Source: CAYRTD01 sp964426915
GTDB lineage: Bacteria > Bacteroidota > Bacteroidia > Bacteroidales > GCA-2748055
Direction: 5' to 3'
Assembly: GCA_964426915.1 (NCBI GenBank)
Contig: CAYRTD010000113.1
Coordinates: forward strand, 1-13,906
Length of the DNA stretch: 13,906 nt
Position numbers and translations under genes: made by a program. The notes under the pieces were generated by a model. It worked only from the letters and a program-made list of their open reading frames with translations. It was not told the DNA's origin and made no database searches. This document shows positions 6,517 to 13,847 of the stretch, piece by piece. Each line of letters starts with the position of its first letter. Position 1 is the stretch's first letter.

Positions 6517-7863
6517 TTAAGAATTCCATTTCCCGATATATGATTTGGTATTAAATTTTCTTTTAGCACCATTGTAATTCATATACCTTACTTTGCCGAA
6601 TACCGGTCTTTCAGACCATGCCCTGTCATGTACCCCAGCAATGGCCCAGGCACAGCCCACATAACCATTGGGATCCCTGCCGTCGATCTCATATTTATCA
6701 TTAAGATAAATTGCGATTTTCATAGCTTCTTCAGGTGACTCCGACCATTCAAGAATCTTTTTTGCCCAATACATTCTCAAATAACCGTGCATTTTACCTG
6801 ATTTAACCATCTCATTTTGTGCTGCATTCCAAAGATCTTCATGGGTTTCTGCCTTTTCGAATTCTTCCTGAGTATAAATATACTCCCGCTCATCTTTGCG
6901 ATGTTCATCAAGAGTTTTTCTTGCCCAGTCCGGAATTTCTGAAAGATTGTCATAATTTTTATTATACAGACAGTAGTTATCTGAAAGTTCTCTTCTGATA
7001 ATTAATTCTTCGAGGAAGCTGTCTATATTTTCATTTTTTTTTGGTAGTTTAAGGATTTCCAACGCCACTCTCTGCGCTGATATCTGACCAAAATGAAGAT
7101 AGGGTGAAAGATTGGAAAGCCCGTCTTCGGAAGGATCATTTCTCTTATTATTATATTCTTCAAGTTTCTTATTTATAAAGTGATTAAGGACTTTTCCGGC
7201 TTCATTTTCACCAGGTTTTAGCCAGTCGATAGATTTCACTTTCCTGTCAATTTTCAGACCATCCAATGCTTTGGTAAAATCTGTTTTTATTATACTGAAA
7301 CTTTCCGGTTTTTTTCTTTTCCGGATCTCCGGAAACTCTTCAATGAAATTTTCGAGTTTCTTATTTATTTTAGGACGTATGGTATAGGCTCCGAATTCCT
7401 GTTTTGTACTTGCATGGCGTGCAGGGACAATATTGTGTGAATCAACCTCGTAAAAGTTAATGTTGAGTGAATTGATTAAATCAGACTGCCATTTTTGTTT
7501 TATCCGTATAGGATCAAAATCATAAACAATGTGCTTAACGTTGAATTTCCGTATAAACTTTTCCAGTTCTTCTACAGGATTACCTTTCAGCAGATAGAAT
7601 GGAATATTCTTGTCATACAGCTTATCTGCAACTTCTTTAAGACCATCCAGTATGAAACTATATTGCCTTAATGTGGCATCCAAAAAATGATCTGCAAGAC
7701 AGAATACAACCCCAAATTCTGTATCAAATTTTTTCCGCAGCTCATCGGCATAAATCAGACCCCAGTTATCACGGAATCGTTGATCTCTGCTCATCCAGTA
7801 CAGAACTATGCCGTCTGTATTTTCTGAAGTCTGGGTTTTATTTACTCTTTTCGGATTAATCAT
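6517..7863 (-). CDS. phrB: Class II deoxyribodipyrimidine (CPD) photolyase
   Basis: This enzyme uses FAD and blue light to split cyclobutane pyrimidine dimers in DNA. At 448 residues it has the normal class II length. The N-terminal Rossmann domain carries the class II hallmark YWMSRDQRFRDNWGLIYA (22-39). The FAD/DNA domain has LSNLSPYLHFGQIS (249-262), GKMHGYLRMYWAKKILEW (356-373), the IYLNDKYEIDGRDPNGYVG block (385-403) and PVFGKVRYMN (420-429). W345, W366 and W373 have the same spacing as the flavin-reducing tryptophans W360, W381 and W388 of the Methanosarcina mazei enzyme, so photoreduction looks intact. The start at 7863 opens on NPKRVNK, typical of the class. It is alone on its strand. 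Upstream, TATTTTTTG just before the ATG is one base too long for a canonical -7 box. The symbol is the generic one; class II enzymes are only distantly related to E. coli PhrB. Confidence 0.95.
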   Translation of the reverse strand: MINPKRVNKTQTSENTDGIVLYWMSRDQRFRDNWGLIYADELRKKFDTEFGVVFCLADHFLDATLRQYSFILDGLKEVADKLYDKNIPFYLLKGNPVEELEKFIRKFNVKHIVYDFDPIRIKQKWQSDLINSLNINFYEVDSHNIVPARHASTKQEFGAYTIRPKINKKLENFIEEFPEIRKRKKPESFSIIKTDFTKALDGLKIDRKVKSIDWLKPGENEAGKVLNHFINKKLEEYNNKRNDPSEDGLSNLSPYLHFGQISAQRVALEILKLPKKNENIDSFLEELIIRRELSDNYCLYNKNYDNLSEIPDWARKTLDEHRKDEREYIYTQEEFEKAETHEDLWNAAQNEMVKSGKMHGYLRMYWAKKILEWSESPEEAMKIAIYLNDKYEIDGRDPNGYVGCAWAIAGVHDRAWSERPVFGKVRYMNYNGAKRKFNTKSYIGKWNS

Positions 7864-7943
7864 ATCAAAAAATAATATTTTCCATCAATACCATAACTGA
7901 GGAAATGTATGCTTGTTCAATTCAATATCATTCGGATATTAAA

Positions 7944-7974
7944 AAAACCGCGGAGAGAACAAATCCGCGGTTTT
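7944..7974. terminator. GC-rich bidirectional intrinsic terminator
   Basis: AAAACCGCGGA (7944-7954) and TCCGCGGTTTT (7964-7974) form a perfect 11-bp stem with a 9-base loop. On the minus strand the stem runs into seven consecutive T's, a classical intrinsic terminator for the POT-transporter/lipoprotein transcript, although it lies about 130 bases after the lipoprotein stop. On the + strand it ends in TTTT and so may work both ways, but no + strand gene ends nearby. Confidence 0.8.
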
Positions 7975-8105
7975 CATAATTTTGATTTTTTTCTGAACTA
8001 TCAGAAGCATATCCTTACTCAGGGGCGAAGAATAATCAATCTTTTTAAAATGATATACAACCAATTCTCTTTCGCTTAAACCTTTTAAGGAAAAAAAGAA
8101 GGTAA

Positions 8106-8513
8106 CTATTTTGAAATCATGATCTCGTTTAGTTTGTCAAGCATCTTGGATACCCGCTCATTTTCTTTGTAGGGTTCGATGTTGTTACTAATGACTTTCA
8201 GTGATTGGTCGATCTCATTTTTTGCAATTTTAAATTCGCTTTCGAGCTGTTGTTTTTCATTTTCCGGGACAGTGCGATATTCATTTTCCAATGTGAGGGT
8301 TCCCTCACGAATGTCTTTCAGGGTTTGATTAAGATCTCTCAGTACATTGAATGCATCTTCTGAATTTTCAATGTTCTCAGATCGTTGTTCAATCTGTTTT
8401 AAGGTATTAATCTCTTCCTGAAGTAAGGGTCCCTGCTTTTTTTCAGACTGACAACCTGAAAGCAACAGTAAACTCAGAAGCAGGCTTGTTATAAATGTTA
8501 TTTGGGTTTTCAT
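8106..8513 (-). CDS. Small coiled-coil lipoprotein, unknown family
   Basis: A 135-residue predicted lipoprotein. The N-terminus MKTQITFITSLLLSLLLLSGC has a short positive start, a Leu-rich hydrophobic core and a lipobox LLSGC with the lipidated Cys at residue 21. Everything after about residue 30 is charged, helical and rich in Glu, Lys, Gln and Asn, with leucines spaced as in a coiled coil and no Cys after the lipobox. I do not recognise a named family. It begins 22 bases after the stop of the POT transporter gene and shares its strand, so it is probably cotranscribed; a role beside the transporter in the envelope is only inferred from this. It may be a spacer or a partner-binding helix in the periplasm or at the outer membrane. 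Confidence 0.75.
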   Translation of the reverse strand: MKTQITFITSLLLSLLLLSGCQSEKKQGPLLQEEINTLKQIEQRSENIENSEDAFNVLRDLNQTLKDIREGTLTLENEYRTVPENEKQQLESEFKIAKNEIDQSLKVISNNIEPYKENERVSKMLDKLNEIMISK

Positions 8514-8535
8514 AATGATGTGTTTTTTTTAATTT

Positions 8536-10263
8536 TTATTGTTGTTCTGCTTTATTGGTAACATTCTCAAGGATTCTAATGACAGAGAAGATAAAGATTC
8601 CTGAGATCAATGTAAGGACAACGAGCAATAAGAAGAACTGCCAGAGTTCCACTATATCCCAAAGCTTACCAACCAATCCGGCAAGAAGGTTACCAATAGC
8701 GGTAGCACCAAGCCAGCCGCCCTGTGCCAATCCGCTGAAACGAGGCGGAGCCACTTTCGCAACAAAAGATATTCCGATGGGGCTCAGGAACAATTCAGCA
8801 ACCGTGAGGATAAAATATGTACTAATCAGCCAGTAAGGACTTAAACCAGTGACCGATTGGAGGTGGAATGCAGCAAGCATCATCACTACAAAGCCAATGG
8901 ATGTCATAAACATACCGGTTCCTATCTTTCTTGGCGAGGAGGGTTCTTTTCCTTTTTTCCGAAGCCAGGTAAAGAATCCTACAATGATGGGGGTGAGAAC
9001 TACAATGAAAATTGGGTTGAAGGATTGAAAAATTTCCGGCTCTATATTTTTGGTATCCTCAAAACCGGTATAGAAGCTGTATGCAATAGCTGTACCTCCC
9101 ACAAATACTGCTGCACTGATTAGTCTTGTCCTCATTGATGAGGATTTACGGAACATAAAAATCAATCCGGCTATAGCAGCTAATATCGGTATGAATGTTC
9201 GTAAGTCGAAGAACAGGTAGCTGAATGCACTTACCTCACTAACCGTATAGTCACGGGCAAAGATGGTTAGTGTAAATCCATTCTGATGAAATGCCATCCA
9301 GAAAAAAGCCACTGTAACAAAGACCAGGCTAAGGGCAACCAGTCGTTTCTTCTCTTCTTCTTTGGTCAGGACCACTGTAGTGTCTTCTTTACCTTCTCTT
9401 GCAGCTTTTTCCTGTGCCTGTTTTACGGTGAGGTCGGCATGTTTATAATACTTCTTAAAACCAACAAAAACAAACAGTGAAATAAGCATGGCTACTGCCG
9501 CAATGGCAAAGGCAGTACTGTAACCTACTGAAAGAGTGGAAGTGTAGGTACTGGCAAATTCCGCGATAGGACCATCAAATCCCATTTGACTTTTAAAAGC
9601 TTCAATTTTATCTGTATAGTGCAGTGTGCCGCTAAAATGGCTTTGGACCGTACCGATCATTTGATCAAGAAAAGGGTGTGCCTTCTCTTGTAGATTGGCC
9701 AGATGGGGCATGCTGTTTTCATATGAGAATCCTTTTCTACCCAGAACATATTTTACAGCACCTGTTGCAGCGTAAGGAGCCAGGAATGCACCAATGTTAA
9801 TACCCATGTAAAAGATATTGAAAGCATTGTCGCGTTGATGAGAATATTCAGGATAGTCATATAGCTTTCCCACTAATGCCTGAAGGTTTCCTTTAAAAAA
9901 TCCCGTGCCTAGTGAGATAACACCTAAGGCAATAATGATGATGACCAGTTCCCATTGCATGTCAAATAAACCCTGTGTATAACCGGGTATTGTCAGGATG
10001 ATCTTTCCTACAAAGGCAATGAGAATACCCCAGGTTATGGTACGTCCGTATCCCCACCTGTCAGCTATTATACCTCCCAGGATGGGCAGGAAATAGATAC
10101 CGAAAAGAAATCCTCCGTAATAATCCCCTGCCGACCCTGCACTGAGCCCAAACCTGGCTTGAAGGTATAAAACAAATATTGCCAGCATGGTGTAGTAGCT
10201 GAATCTTTCCCCCATATTAGCAAAGAATGCTACAAATAGTCCTTTTGGATGGTCTTTAAGCAT
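8536..10263 (-). CDS. POT/PTR-family peptide MFS transporter
   Basis: A 575-residue inner-membrane proton-coupled transporter of the POT family, which imports di- and tripeptides. The N-terminus is cytosolic; TM1 carries NMGERFSYYTMLAIFVLYL (16-34), followed by LGGIIADRWGYGRT (62-75, MFS loop 2-3 motif), GTGFFKGN (119-126), FNIFYMGINIGAF (148-160, PTR2 signature) and FFWMAFHQNGFTLTIF (320-335). Many hydrophobic segments span the rest. An extra soluble segment of about 70 residues (about 175-245) sits within the N-terminal half. The ExxER motif of TM1, tied to proton coupling, reads N16-M-G-E19-R20, with the first Glu replaced; I recall the NMGER form from other Bacteroidota members, so it may be a lineage trait. 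Substrate is not certain. The small lipoprotein gene follows in the same transcript; a -7 box lies 43 bases upstream. Confidence 0.9.
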   Translation of the reverse strand: MLKDHPKGLFVAFFANMGERFSYYTMLAIFVLYLQARFGLSAGSAGDYYGGFLFGIYFLPILGGIIADRWGYGRTITWGILIAFVGKIILTIPGYTQGLFDMQWELVIIIIALGVISLGTGFFKGNLQALVGKLYDYPEYSHQRDNAFNIFYMGINIGAFLAPYAATGAVKYVLGRKGFSYENSMPHLANLQEKAHPFLDQMIGTVQSHFSGTLHYTDKIEAFKSQMGFDGPIAEFASTYTSTLSVGYSTAFAIAAVAMLISLFVFVGFKKYYKHADLTVKQAQEKAAREGKEDTTVVLTKEEEKKRLVALSLVFVTVAFFWMAFHQNGFTLTIFARDYTVSEVSAFSYLFFDLRTFIPILAAIAGLIFMFRKSSSMRTRLISAAVFVGGTAIAYSFYTGFEDTKNIEPEIFQSFNPIFIVVLTPIIVGFFTWLRKKGKEPSSPRKIGTGMFMTSIGFVVMMLAAFHLQSVTGLSPYWLISTYFILTVAELFLSPIGISFVAKVAPPRFSGLAQGGWLGATAIGNLLAGLVGKLWDIVELWQFFLLLVVLTLISGIFIFSVIRILENVTNKAEQQ

Positions 10264-10305
10264 AATTCCAAGTTTTGTAGTTTATTTTTAGATTTAAAAA
10301 TCGCT

Positions 10306-10313
10306 CAAATATA
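10306..10313 (-). promoter_or_regulatory. -7 box for the POT transporter/lipoprotein unit
   Basis: Read on the minus strand it is TATATTTG, an exact TAnnTTTG match 43 bases upstream of the ATG at 10263. No clear -33 TTTG is present. Confidence 0.5.
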
Positions 10314-10396
10314 AAATTTTTTTAAGAGCATTCTATGTGTTTTATAAGATGTGTTATGTTGGATAATATTTTTAATGATGGTGTCTAAAAAAAACT

Positions 10397-10425
10397 TTTG
10401 AAACATATTCATTAAAATACTTTTG
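10397..10425 (+). promoter_or_regulatory. Candidate complete Bacteroidota promoter in the nnrED spacer
   Basis: TTTG (10397-10400) and TACTTTTG (10418-10425) are separated by 17 bases, close to the usual Bacteroidota -33/-7 spacing. It lies about 150 bases before the nnrED start, so it could give a long-leader transcript or an independent small RNA. Confidence 0.4.
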
Positions 10426-10485
10426 CATATCTGATCCGGAATATTAATTTTATTGACTTCTCAAGTCCGGTTCGAGATCAACTAT

Positions 10486-10493
10486 TACTTTTG
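10486..10493 (+). promoter_or_regulatory. Additional -7 box in the nnrED spacer
   Basis: TACTTTTG is an exact -7 match identical to the one at 10418-10425. Its last base begins the right arm (GGATCAGA, 10493-10500) of an inverted repeat whose left arm (TCTGATCC) lies just after the first copy. No TTTG at the -33 position. Confidence 0.3.
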
Positions 10494-10546
10494 GATCAGA
10501 CTATGATTTAGAGCGTTCGATCCTTTCATTTCTTATGATTAGCTAT

Positions 10547-10554
10547 TAAATTTG
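10547..10554 (+). promoter_or_regulatory. Proximal -7 box for nnrED
   Basis: TAAATTTG is an exact TAnnTTTG match 18 bases before the ATG at 10572, giving a short leader. A TTTC at 10524-10527, 19 bases upstream, could serve as an imperfect -33 element. Confidence 0.5.
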
Positions 10555-10571
10555 CAGGAAAGACTCTAATC

Positions 10572-12092
10572 ATGAAAATATTTAAAACAGAACAGGTTAA
10601 ACAAATTGATGATTATACCATCAAAAATGAACCGATTGCTTCAATTGATCTTATGGAGCGGGCATCCTTGACCTTTGTTAAATGGTTCATGCGAAATTTT
10701 GATAATTCCAGGAAGATAATAGTGATCTCCGGTCCCGGGAATAACGGGGGAGACGGATTGGCAATAGCCAGATTGTTAAGCAGGCGTTTTTTTAAAGTAG
10801 AGGTTTATATATTAAAGCTGGGAAGTGGATTTTCAGAAGACCTTTCTGTTAATATTAAGAGGGCGGAGGAATCGGAAGCTGAAGTTCATGTAATTGAAAG
10901 TGATGAAGATTTTCCTGTCATTTCTAATGAAAACATAATAATCGATGCGATCTTTGGTTCCGGTTTATCGCGCAAAGCTGAAGGACTGCCTGCTGCTGCC
11001 ATAAAGAGAATTAATTCTTCAGGTAGCGATGTGGTATCGGTCGACATCCCTTCCGGACTGTTTGGTGAGGATAATAGTGATAATGATCCGGAAGTGATTG
11101 TAAAAGCAAATTATACCATAAGCTTTCAGTTTCCTTTTCTTTCTTTTTTCTTTCCGGAAAATGAGAAATATTACGGCAGGTGGAGAGCTATTTCTATTGG
11201 ACTACATCCCACCGCAATAGAAAAAATCAGTTCGGATTATGAGCTTGTTGACAGAGATTATGTGTCCGGGATGATTAAAGATCGCTCAAAGTATTCACAT
11301 AAAGGAACTTTCGGTAATGCACTGCTGATTGCAGGGAGTGACGGAATGATGGGAGCTGCAGTACTGGGCATCAAAGCTTGTCTTAGAACAGGGGTGGGGC
11401 TGGCTACTGCCCATGTTCCCGAAAATACCTATAATATCATTCAGTCTGTTGTCCCTGAGGCGCTTATCAGTAGAGATCCCTCCGGTACTTTTTTTACACA
11501 AATTCCGGATCTTACACCATACAGTGCAGTTGGAATCGGTCCGGCTTTGGGGACGCAAGAAGAGTCAGTCAGGGAACTTGAAAAACTTTTAACAACAACA
11601 GAAGTCCCACTTATACTTGATGCAGATGCGCTGAATATTATCTCTGCTAATAAGGAATTAATGCAAAATATACCCGGCGGATCTATACTAACCCCTCACC
11701 CCAGAGAATTTGACCGTCTTTTTGGTGAATCGGAAAACATGTACCAAAGACATCAGAAACAACTTGAAGCCGCCCGCAAATACAGCTTACTGATAGTACT
11801 TAAGGGTGCTCATACGATGATAAGCGATCCGGAAGGGATGACCTGGATAAATCATAGTGGTAATCCCGGGATGGCTACAGGTGGAAGCGGTGATGTACTT
11901 ACCGGAATGATACTATCACTTCTGGCGCAGGGATATACTCAGAAAGAGGCCGCTATTCTGGGAGTGTATCTTCACGGATTGGCTGGCGATCTTGCCCTGG
12001 AAGATCAGAGTCAGGAATCTCTTATTCCCGGAGATATAATTGATTATATCGGTAAAGCATTTAAACTTGTTGATCCGTATACTAAAAACTGA
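10572..12092 (+). CDS. nnrD: Bifunctional NAD(P)H-hydrate epimerase / ADP-dependent dehydratase
   Basis: This cytosolic repair enzyme rescues damaged NADH and NADPH: the N-domain (NnrE, YjeF_N) interconverts R- and S-hydrates and the C-domain (NnrD, ribokinase-like) dehydrates the S form using ADP. At 506 residues it has the usual fused length. N-domain motifs: GPGNNGGDGLAIARLL (54-69), D125 in IDAIFGSGL (124-132) and SVDIPSGLFG (156-165). C-domain motifs: SHKGTFGNALLIAGSDGMMG (242-261), VGIGPALGT (320-328), LDADALN (349-355), LTPHPREFDRLFG (373-385), VLKGAHT (409-415) and NPGMATGGSGDVLTGMI (431-447) with likely catalytic D441. In the N-domain the conserved Lys of the T..F..PK segment appears to be F189. 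The start is fixed by a -7 box 18 bases upstream. The lipoprotein gene follows after 38 bases. Confidence 0.95.
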   Translation: MKIFKTEQVKQIDDYTIKNEPIASIDLMERASLTFVKWFMRNFDNSRKIIVISGPGNNGGDGLAIARLLSRRFFKVEVYILKLGSGFSEDLSVNIKRAEESEAEVHVIESDEDFPVISNENIIIDAIFGSGLSRKAEGLPAAAIKRINSSGSDVVSVDIPSGLFGEDNSDNDPEVIVKANYTISFQFPFLSFFFPENEKYYGRWRAISIGLHPTAIEKISSDYELVDRDYVSGMIKDRSKYSHKGTFGNALLIAGSDGMMGAAVLGIKACLRTGVGLATAHVPENTYNIIQSVVPEALISRDPSGTFFTQIPDLTPYSAVGIGPALGTQEESVRELEKLLTTTEVPLILDADALNIISANKELMQNIPGGSILTPHPREFDRLFGESENMYQRHQKQLEAARKYSLLIVLKGAHTMISDPEGMTWINHSGNPGMATGGSGDVLTGMILSLLAQGYTQKEAAILGVYLHGLAGDLALEDQSQESLIPGDIIDYIGKAFKLVDPYTKN

Positions 12093-12130
12093 AAAAATCC
12101 TTTTTATATTTAGAAACAATAAATCAAGCA

Positions 12131-13222
12131 ATGAAAAAATATATTCTCTTATCTTTTTTTAGCTTTTTTTTAGCTTCATGTGCAACAAATTCCGTGTTTC
12201 AGGTTAGTAAAGCAGGTAATGAGCCAGAGGAGTCTAAAGAAAGAGTTGTATACACCTTACCGCAAACATTGTTCCTTCTGAGCGTTGAGTTTGAAAAAGA
12301 AACTTATATACCCGGCCCTTTCAGGTTGTTTACGGAAAAGTATCTCGGTCTTGAGGATTATATAACCGAGAGCGGATTCAATTACAGGTTACTGAATGTT
12401 GATCTTGAAAGTTTTGAGGAGCCTGATCCGGATCATTTTTATTCTTTAAATCTCATAAAAGGAGATTTTAACTGGGATAAATTTCTAAAATTATCAGATT
12501 TTGGACTGATTTTCGATCCCTCTTCAGAATACTCAAGGAAATATGATCAGGAAAGAAAGATGGGCAGTCATGAGACCAGCTTTTTCACCGATCGTTCGGT
12601 AAAAAGAAATCTCAGGGTGGTAACCGATACTCTCTACAAGACCGTTATAAACGATAGCTCATACGTAAGGGTTCCGGTTCTCAGAAGTCACAGGGAAGCC
12701 AAAACACTGGAGCAAAAAGCTGAAGAAGCAGCTAATTTTATTATCAAGATAAGAAAACGCAGGTTTAAATTACTGGCCGGACAATATGATGTCTTTCCGG
12801 AAGGAAGGGCGCTTGAGATTTCGGTCAGTGAACTTGATAAACTTGAAAAAGAATACATGGAACTGTTCCTTGGAAAAAGGATCAAAGAGAAATATACAAA
12901 AAGTTTTATTGTAATTCCCGGATCCGGTATTGAATTACAGAAGCATACTTTTGCAGGATTTTCCTCACAACACGGACTTCTGAAACCGGATAATAATTCC
13001 GGCAGGCCTCTTGAACTTATTTTGGAACCCCAGGGAAAGTTAATGAACCTGCCGGCAATACAGTCAATTACTTCCGGCATACCGGGGAACAATACATTAT
13101 TGTACAGAATTCCGGATATTGTTGAGATTAAAGTGAAACTGGTAGATGAGATCCTTTATGAAGGAAGAAAATCCGTTTACCAGCTTGGGAGGATTGTAAG
13201 CTATCCTATTGATGCTGAATAA
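12131..13222 (+). CDS. DUF4831-type lipoprotein, unknown function
   Basis: A 363-residue predicted lipoprotein: a short Lys-Lys start, a hydrophobic core (LLSFFSFFLAS) and lipobox LASC with the lipidated Cys at residue 17. The block beginning VVYTLPQTLFLLSVEFEKE (39-57) and then YIPGPFRLFTEKYLGLED (58-75) matches what I recall of DUF4831, a family of Bacteroidota lipoproteins of this length. The remainder is soluble with an extended charged middle (about 195-250) and a C-terminal block (VEIKVKLVDEILYEGRKSVYQ, about 333-353) consistent with a beta-rich domain. Function is unknown. It is 38 bases after nnrED on the same strand; TATATTTA (12105-12112), one base off the -7 consensus, could give it its own promoter. 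The next gene converges, with only 11 bases between the stops. Confidence 0.75.
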   Translation: MKKYILLSFFSFFLASCATNSVFQVSKAGNEPEESKERVVYTLPQTLFLLSVEFEKETYIPGPFRLFTEKYLGLEDYITESGFNYRLLNVDLESFEEPDPDHFYSLNLIKGDFNWDKFLKLSDFGLIFDPSSEYSRKYDQERKMGSHETSFFTDRSVKRNLRVVTDTLYKTVINDSSYVRVPVLRSHREAKTLEQKAEEAANFIIKIRKRRFKLLAGQYDVFPEGRALEISVSELDKLEKEYMELFLGKRIKEKYTKSFIVIPGSGIELQKHTFAGFSSQHGLLKPDNNSGRPLELILEPQGKLMNLPAIQSITSGIPGNNTLLYRIPDIVEIKVKLVDEILYEGRKSVYQLGRIVSYPIDAE

Positions 13223-13233
13223 CCAAACTCCAA

Positions 13234-13761
13234 CTAATCAGGATTATCGGTCTTCTCGTTTACATATTCATTTTCAGCTATATGTCGCAGCCATTTGTTA
13301 AATGGATCAATGCTTTTGTATCCTCTTTCCACTCCTAAATAAACCATGTTCTCATCAAGATATGCAATAGAGGGATAAGCAAGCCTTCCTTCCAGGAGTA
13401 AGAGAACCAACTCATGGTAAGCGGGCTTACCGTCAATATATTTAAAAGATCTGTTTTTATATTTGATTTCCCTTGTAATTGCTTTATTGAGCTTCACTGC
13501 ATGAAAGTTTTTATTAATATAATCGATAGTTCCCTGATCGGAAAAGGTTTCGTTAAGCATTCTTTTACACCAGCCGCAATTGTCGGAATAAATATAGATC
13601 AGGAATTTCGCCGGTTCTTTTTCATTTAAGCTAACTGCAGTCTCAAATTCCAACCATTGAATGGCAGGATTTGGCTGTTGAGCTAATAATGGGTCGTGTA
13701 AAAACCATAGATGAAAGATCAGACCAAAAAAATAACCCGCAAAACGGAACTTTATCTTCAT
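13234..13761 (-). CDS. Exported thioredoxin-fold protein with CGWC site
   Basis: A 175-residue protein. Residues 1-27 look like a signal peptide (three basic residues, then YFFGLIFHLWFL, cleavage probably near LAQ-Q), so it should act in the periplasm, possibly membrane-held. The thioredoxin-like fold follows: FLIYIYSDNCGWCKRM (53-68) with redox pair C62-G-W-C65, and YPSIAYLD (129-136) with the cis-proline at 130. The CGWCKxM setting resembles DUF255/SoxW-like thioredoxin relatives, which reduce or isomerise disulfides. An insert of about 30 residues between the active site and the cis-Pro strand (about 92-125) is longer than in classical thioredoxin. No DsbD-type partner or substrate gene is adjacent. 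Its promoter box is at 13790-13797. Specific substrate unknown. Confidence 0.85.
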   Translation of the reverse strand: MKIKFRFAGYFFGLIFHLWFLHDPLLAQQPNPAIQWLEFETAVSLNEKEPAKFLIYIYSDNCGWCKRMLNETFSDQGTIDYINKNFHAVKLNKAITREIKYKNRSFKYIDGKPAYHELVLLLLEGRLAYPSIAYLDENMVYLGVERGYKSIDPFNKWLRHIAENEYVNEKTDNPD

Positions 13762-13789
13762 ATAAGCATGATTATGGAAGTTTATCGGT

Positions 13790-13797
13790 CAAATATA
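13790..13797 (-). promoter_or_regulatory. -7 box for the thioredoxin-fold gene
   Basis: Read on the minus strand it is TATATTTG, an exact TAnnTTTG match 29 bases upstream of the ATG at 13761; the same octamer is used before the POT transporter. No -33 TTTG is visible; the repeat at 13806-13847 lies where it would be. Confidence 0.5.
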
Positions 13798-13805
13798 AGG
13801 AAATG

Positions 13806-13847
13806 TTGGTAATTGATACCGATTACTGTCACCGATTACCAATTACC
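13806..13847. repeat. Degenerate GGTAAT-type heptamer repeat with inverted ends
   Basis: Read on the minus strand the segment is made of successive variants of YGGTAAT (GGTAAT, TGGTAAT, CGGTGA, AGTAAT, CGGTAT) and closes with CAATTACC. On the + strand this gives the direct repeat ACCGATTAC (13818-13826, 13831-13839) between inverted ends GGTAATTG (13808-13815) and CAATTACC (13840-13847). It may be a worn intergenic repeat. The sequence from 13848 to the window end shows no gene. Confidence 0.5.

Larger units (their letters stand above)
10264..10571. other. 308-bp divergent intergenic region
   Basis: No gene was found here. The A+T-rich spacer separates the leftward transporter gene from the rightward nnrED gene. 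It holds one exact minus-strand -7 box (10306-10313), three exact plus-strand -7 boxes (10418-10425, 10486-10493, 10547-10554) and an 8-bp inverted repeat, TCTGATCC (10430-10437) with GGATCAGA (10493-10500). The GGTTCGAGATC at 10469-10479 only resembles a tRNA T-loop. A small RNA starting near 10432 or 10500 is possible but not shown. Confidence 0.6.

Noticed and set aside
7991..8006. Hairpin TTCTGA-acta-TCAGAA
   Set aside because: It has a perfect 6-bp stem but no T-run following on either strand, so it is not supported as a terminator.
10465..10484. tRNA T-arm-like sequence GGTTCGAGATC
   Set aside because: The bases on either side of the loop do not form the required 5-bp stem and no acceptor or anticodon arm can be built around it.
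13758..13769. A three-codon upstream reading frame (ATG CTT ATA TGA) whose stop overlaps the thioredoxin-gene ATG
   Set aside because: Such short frames arise easily by chance in A+T-rich leaders; there is no sign of attenuation structure or conservation that could be judged here.
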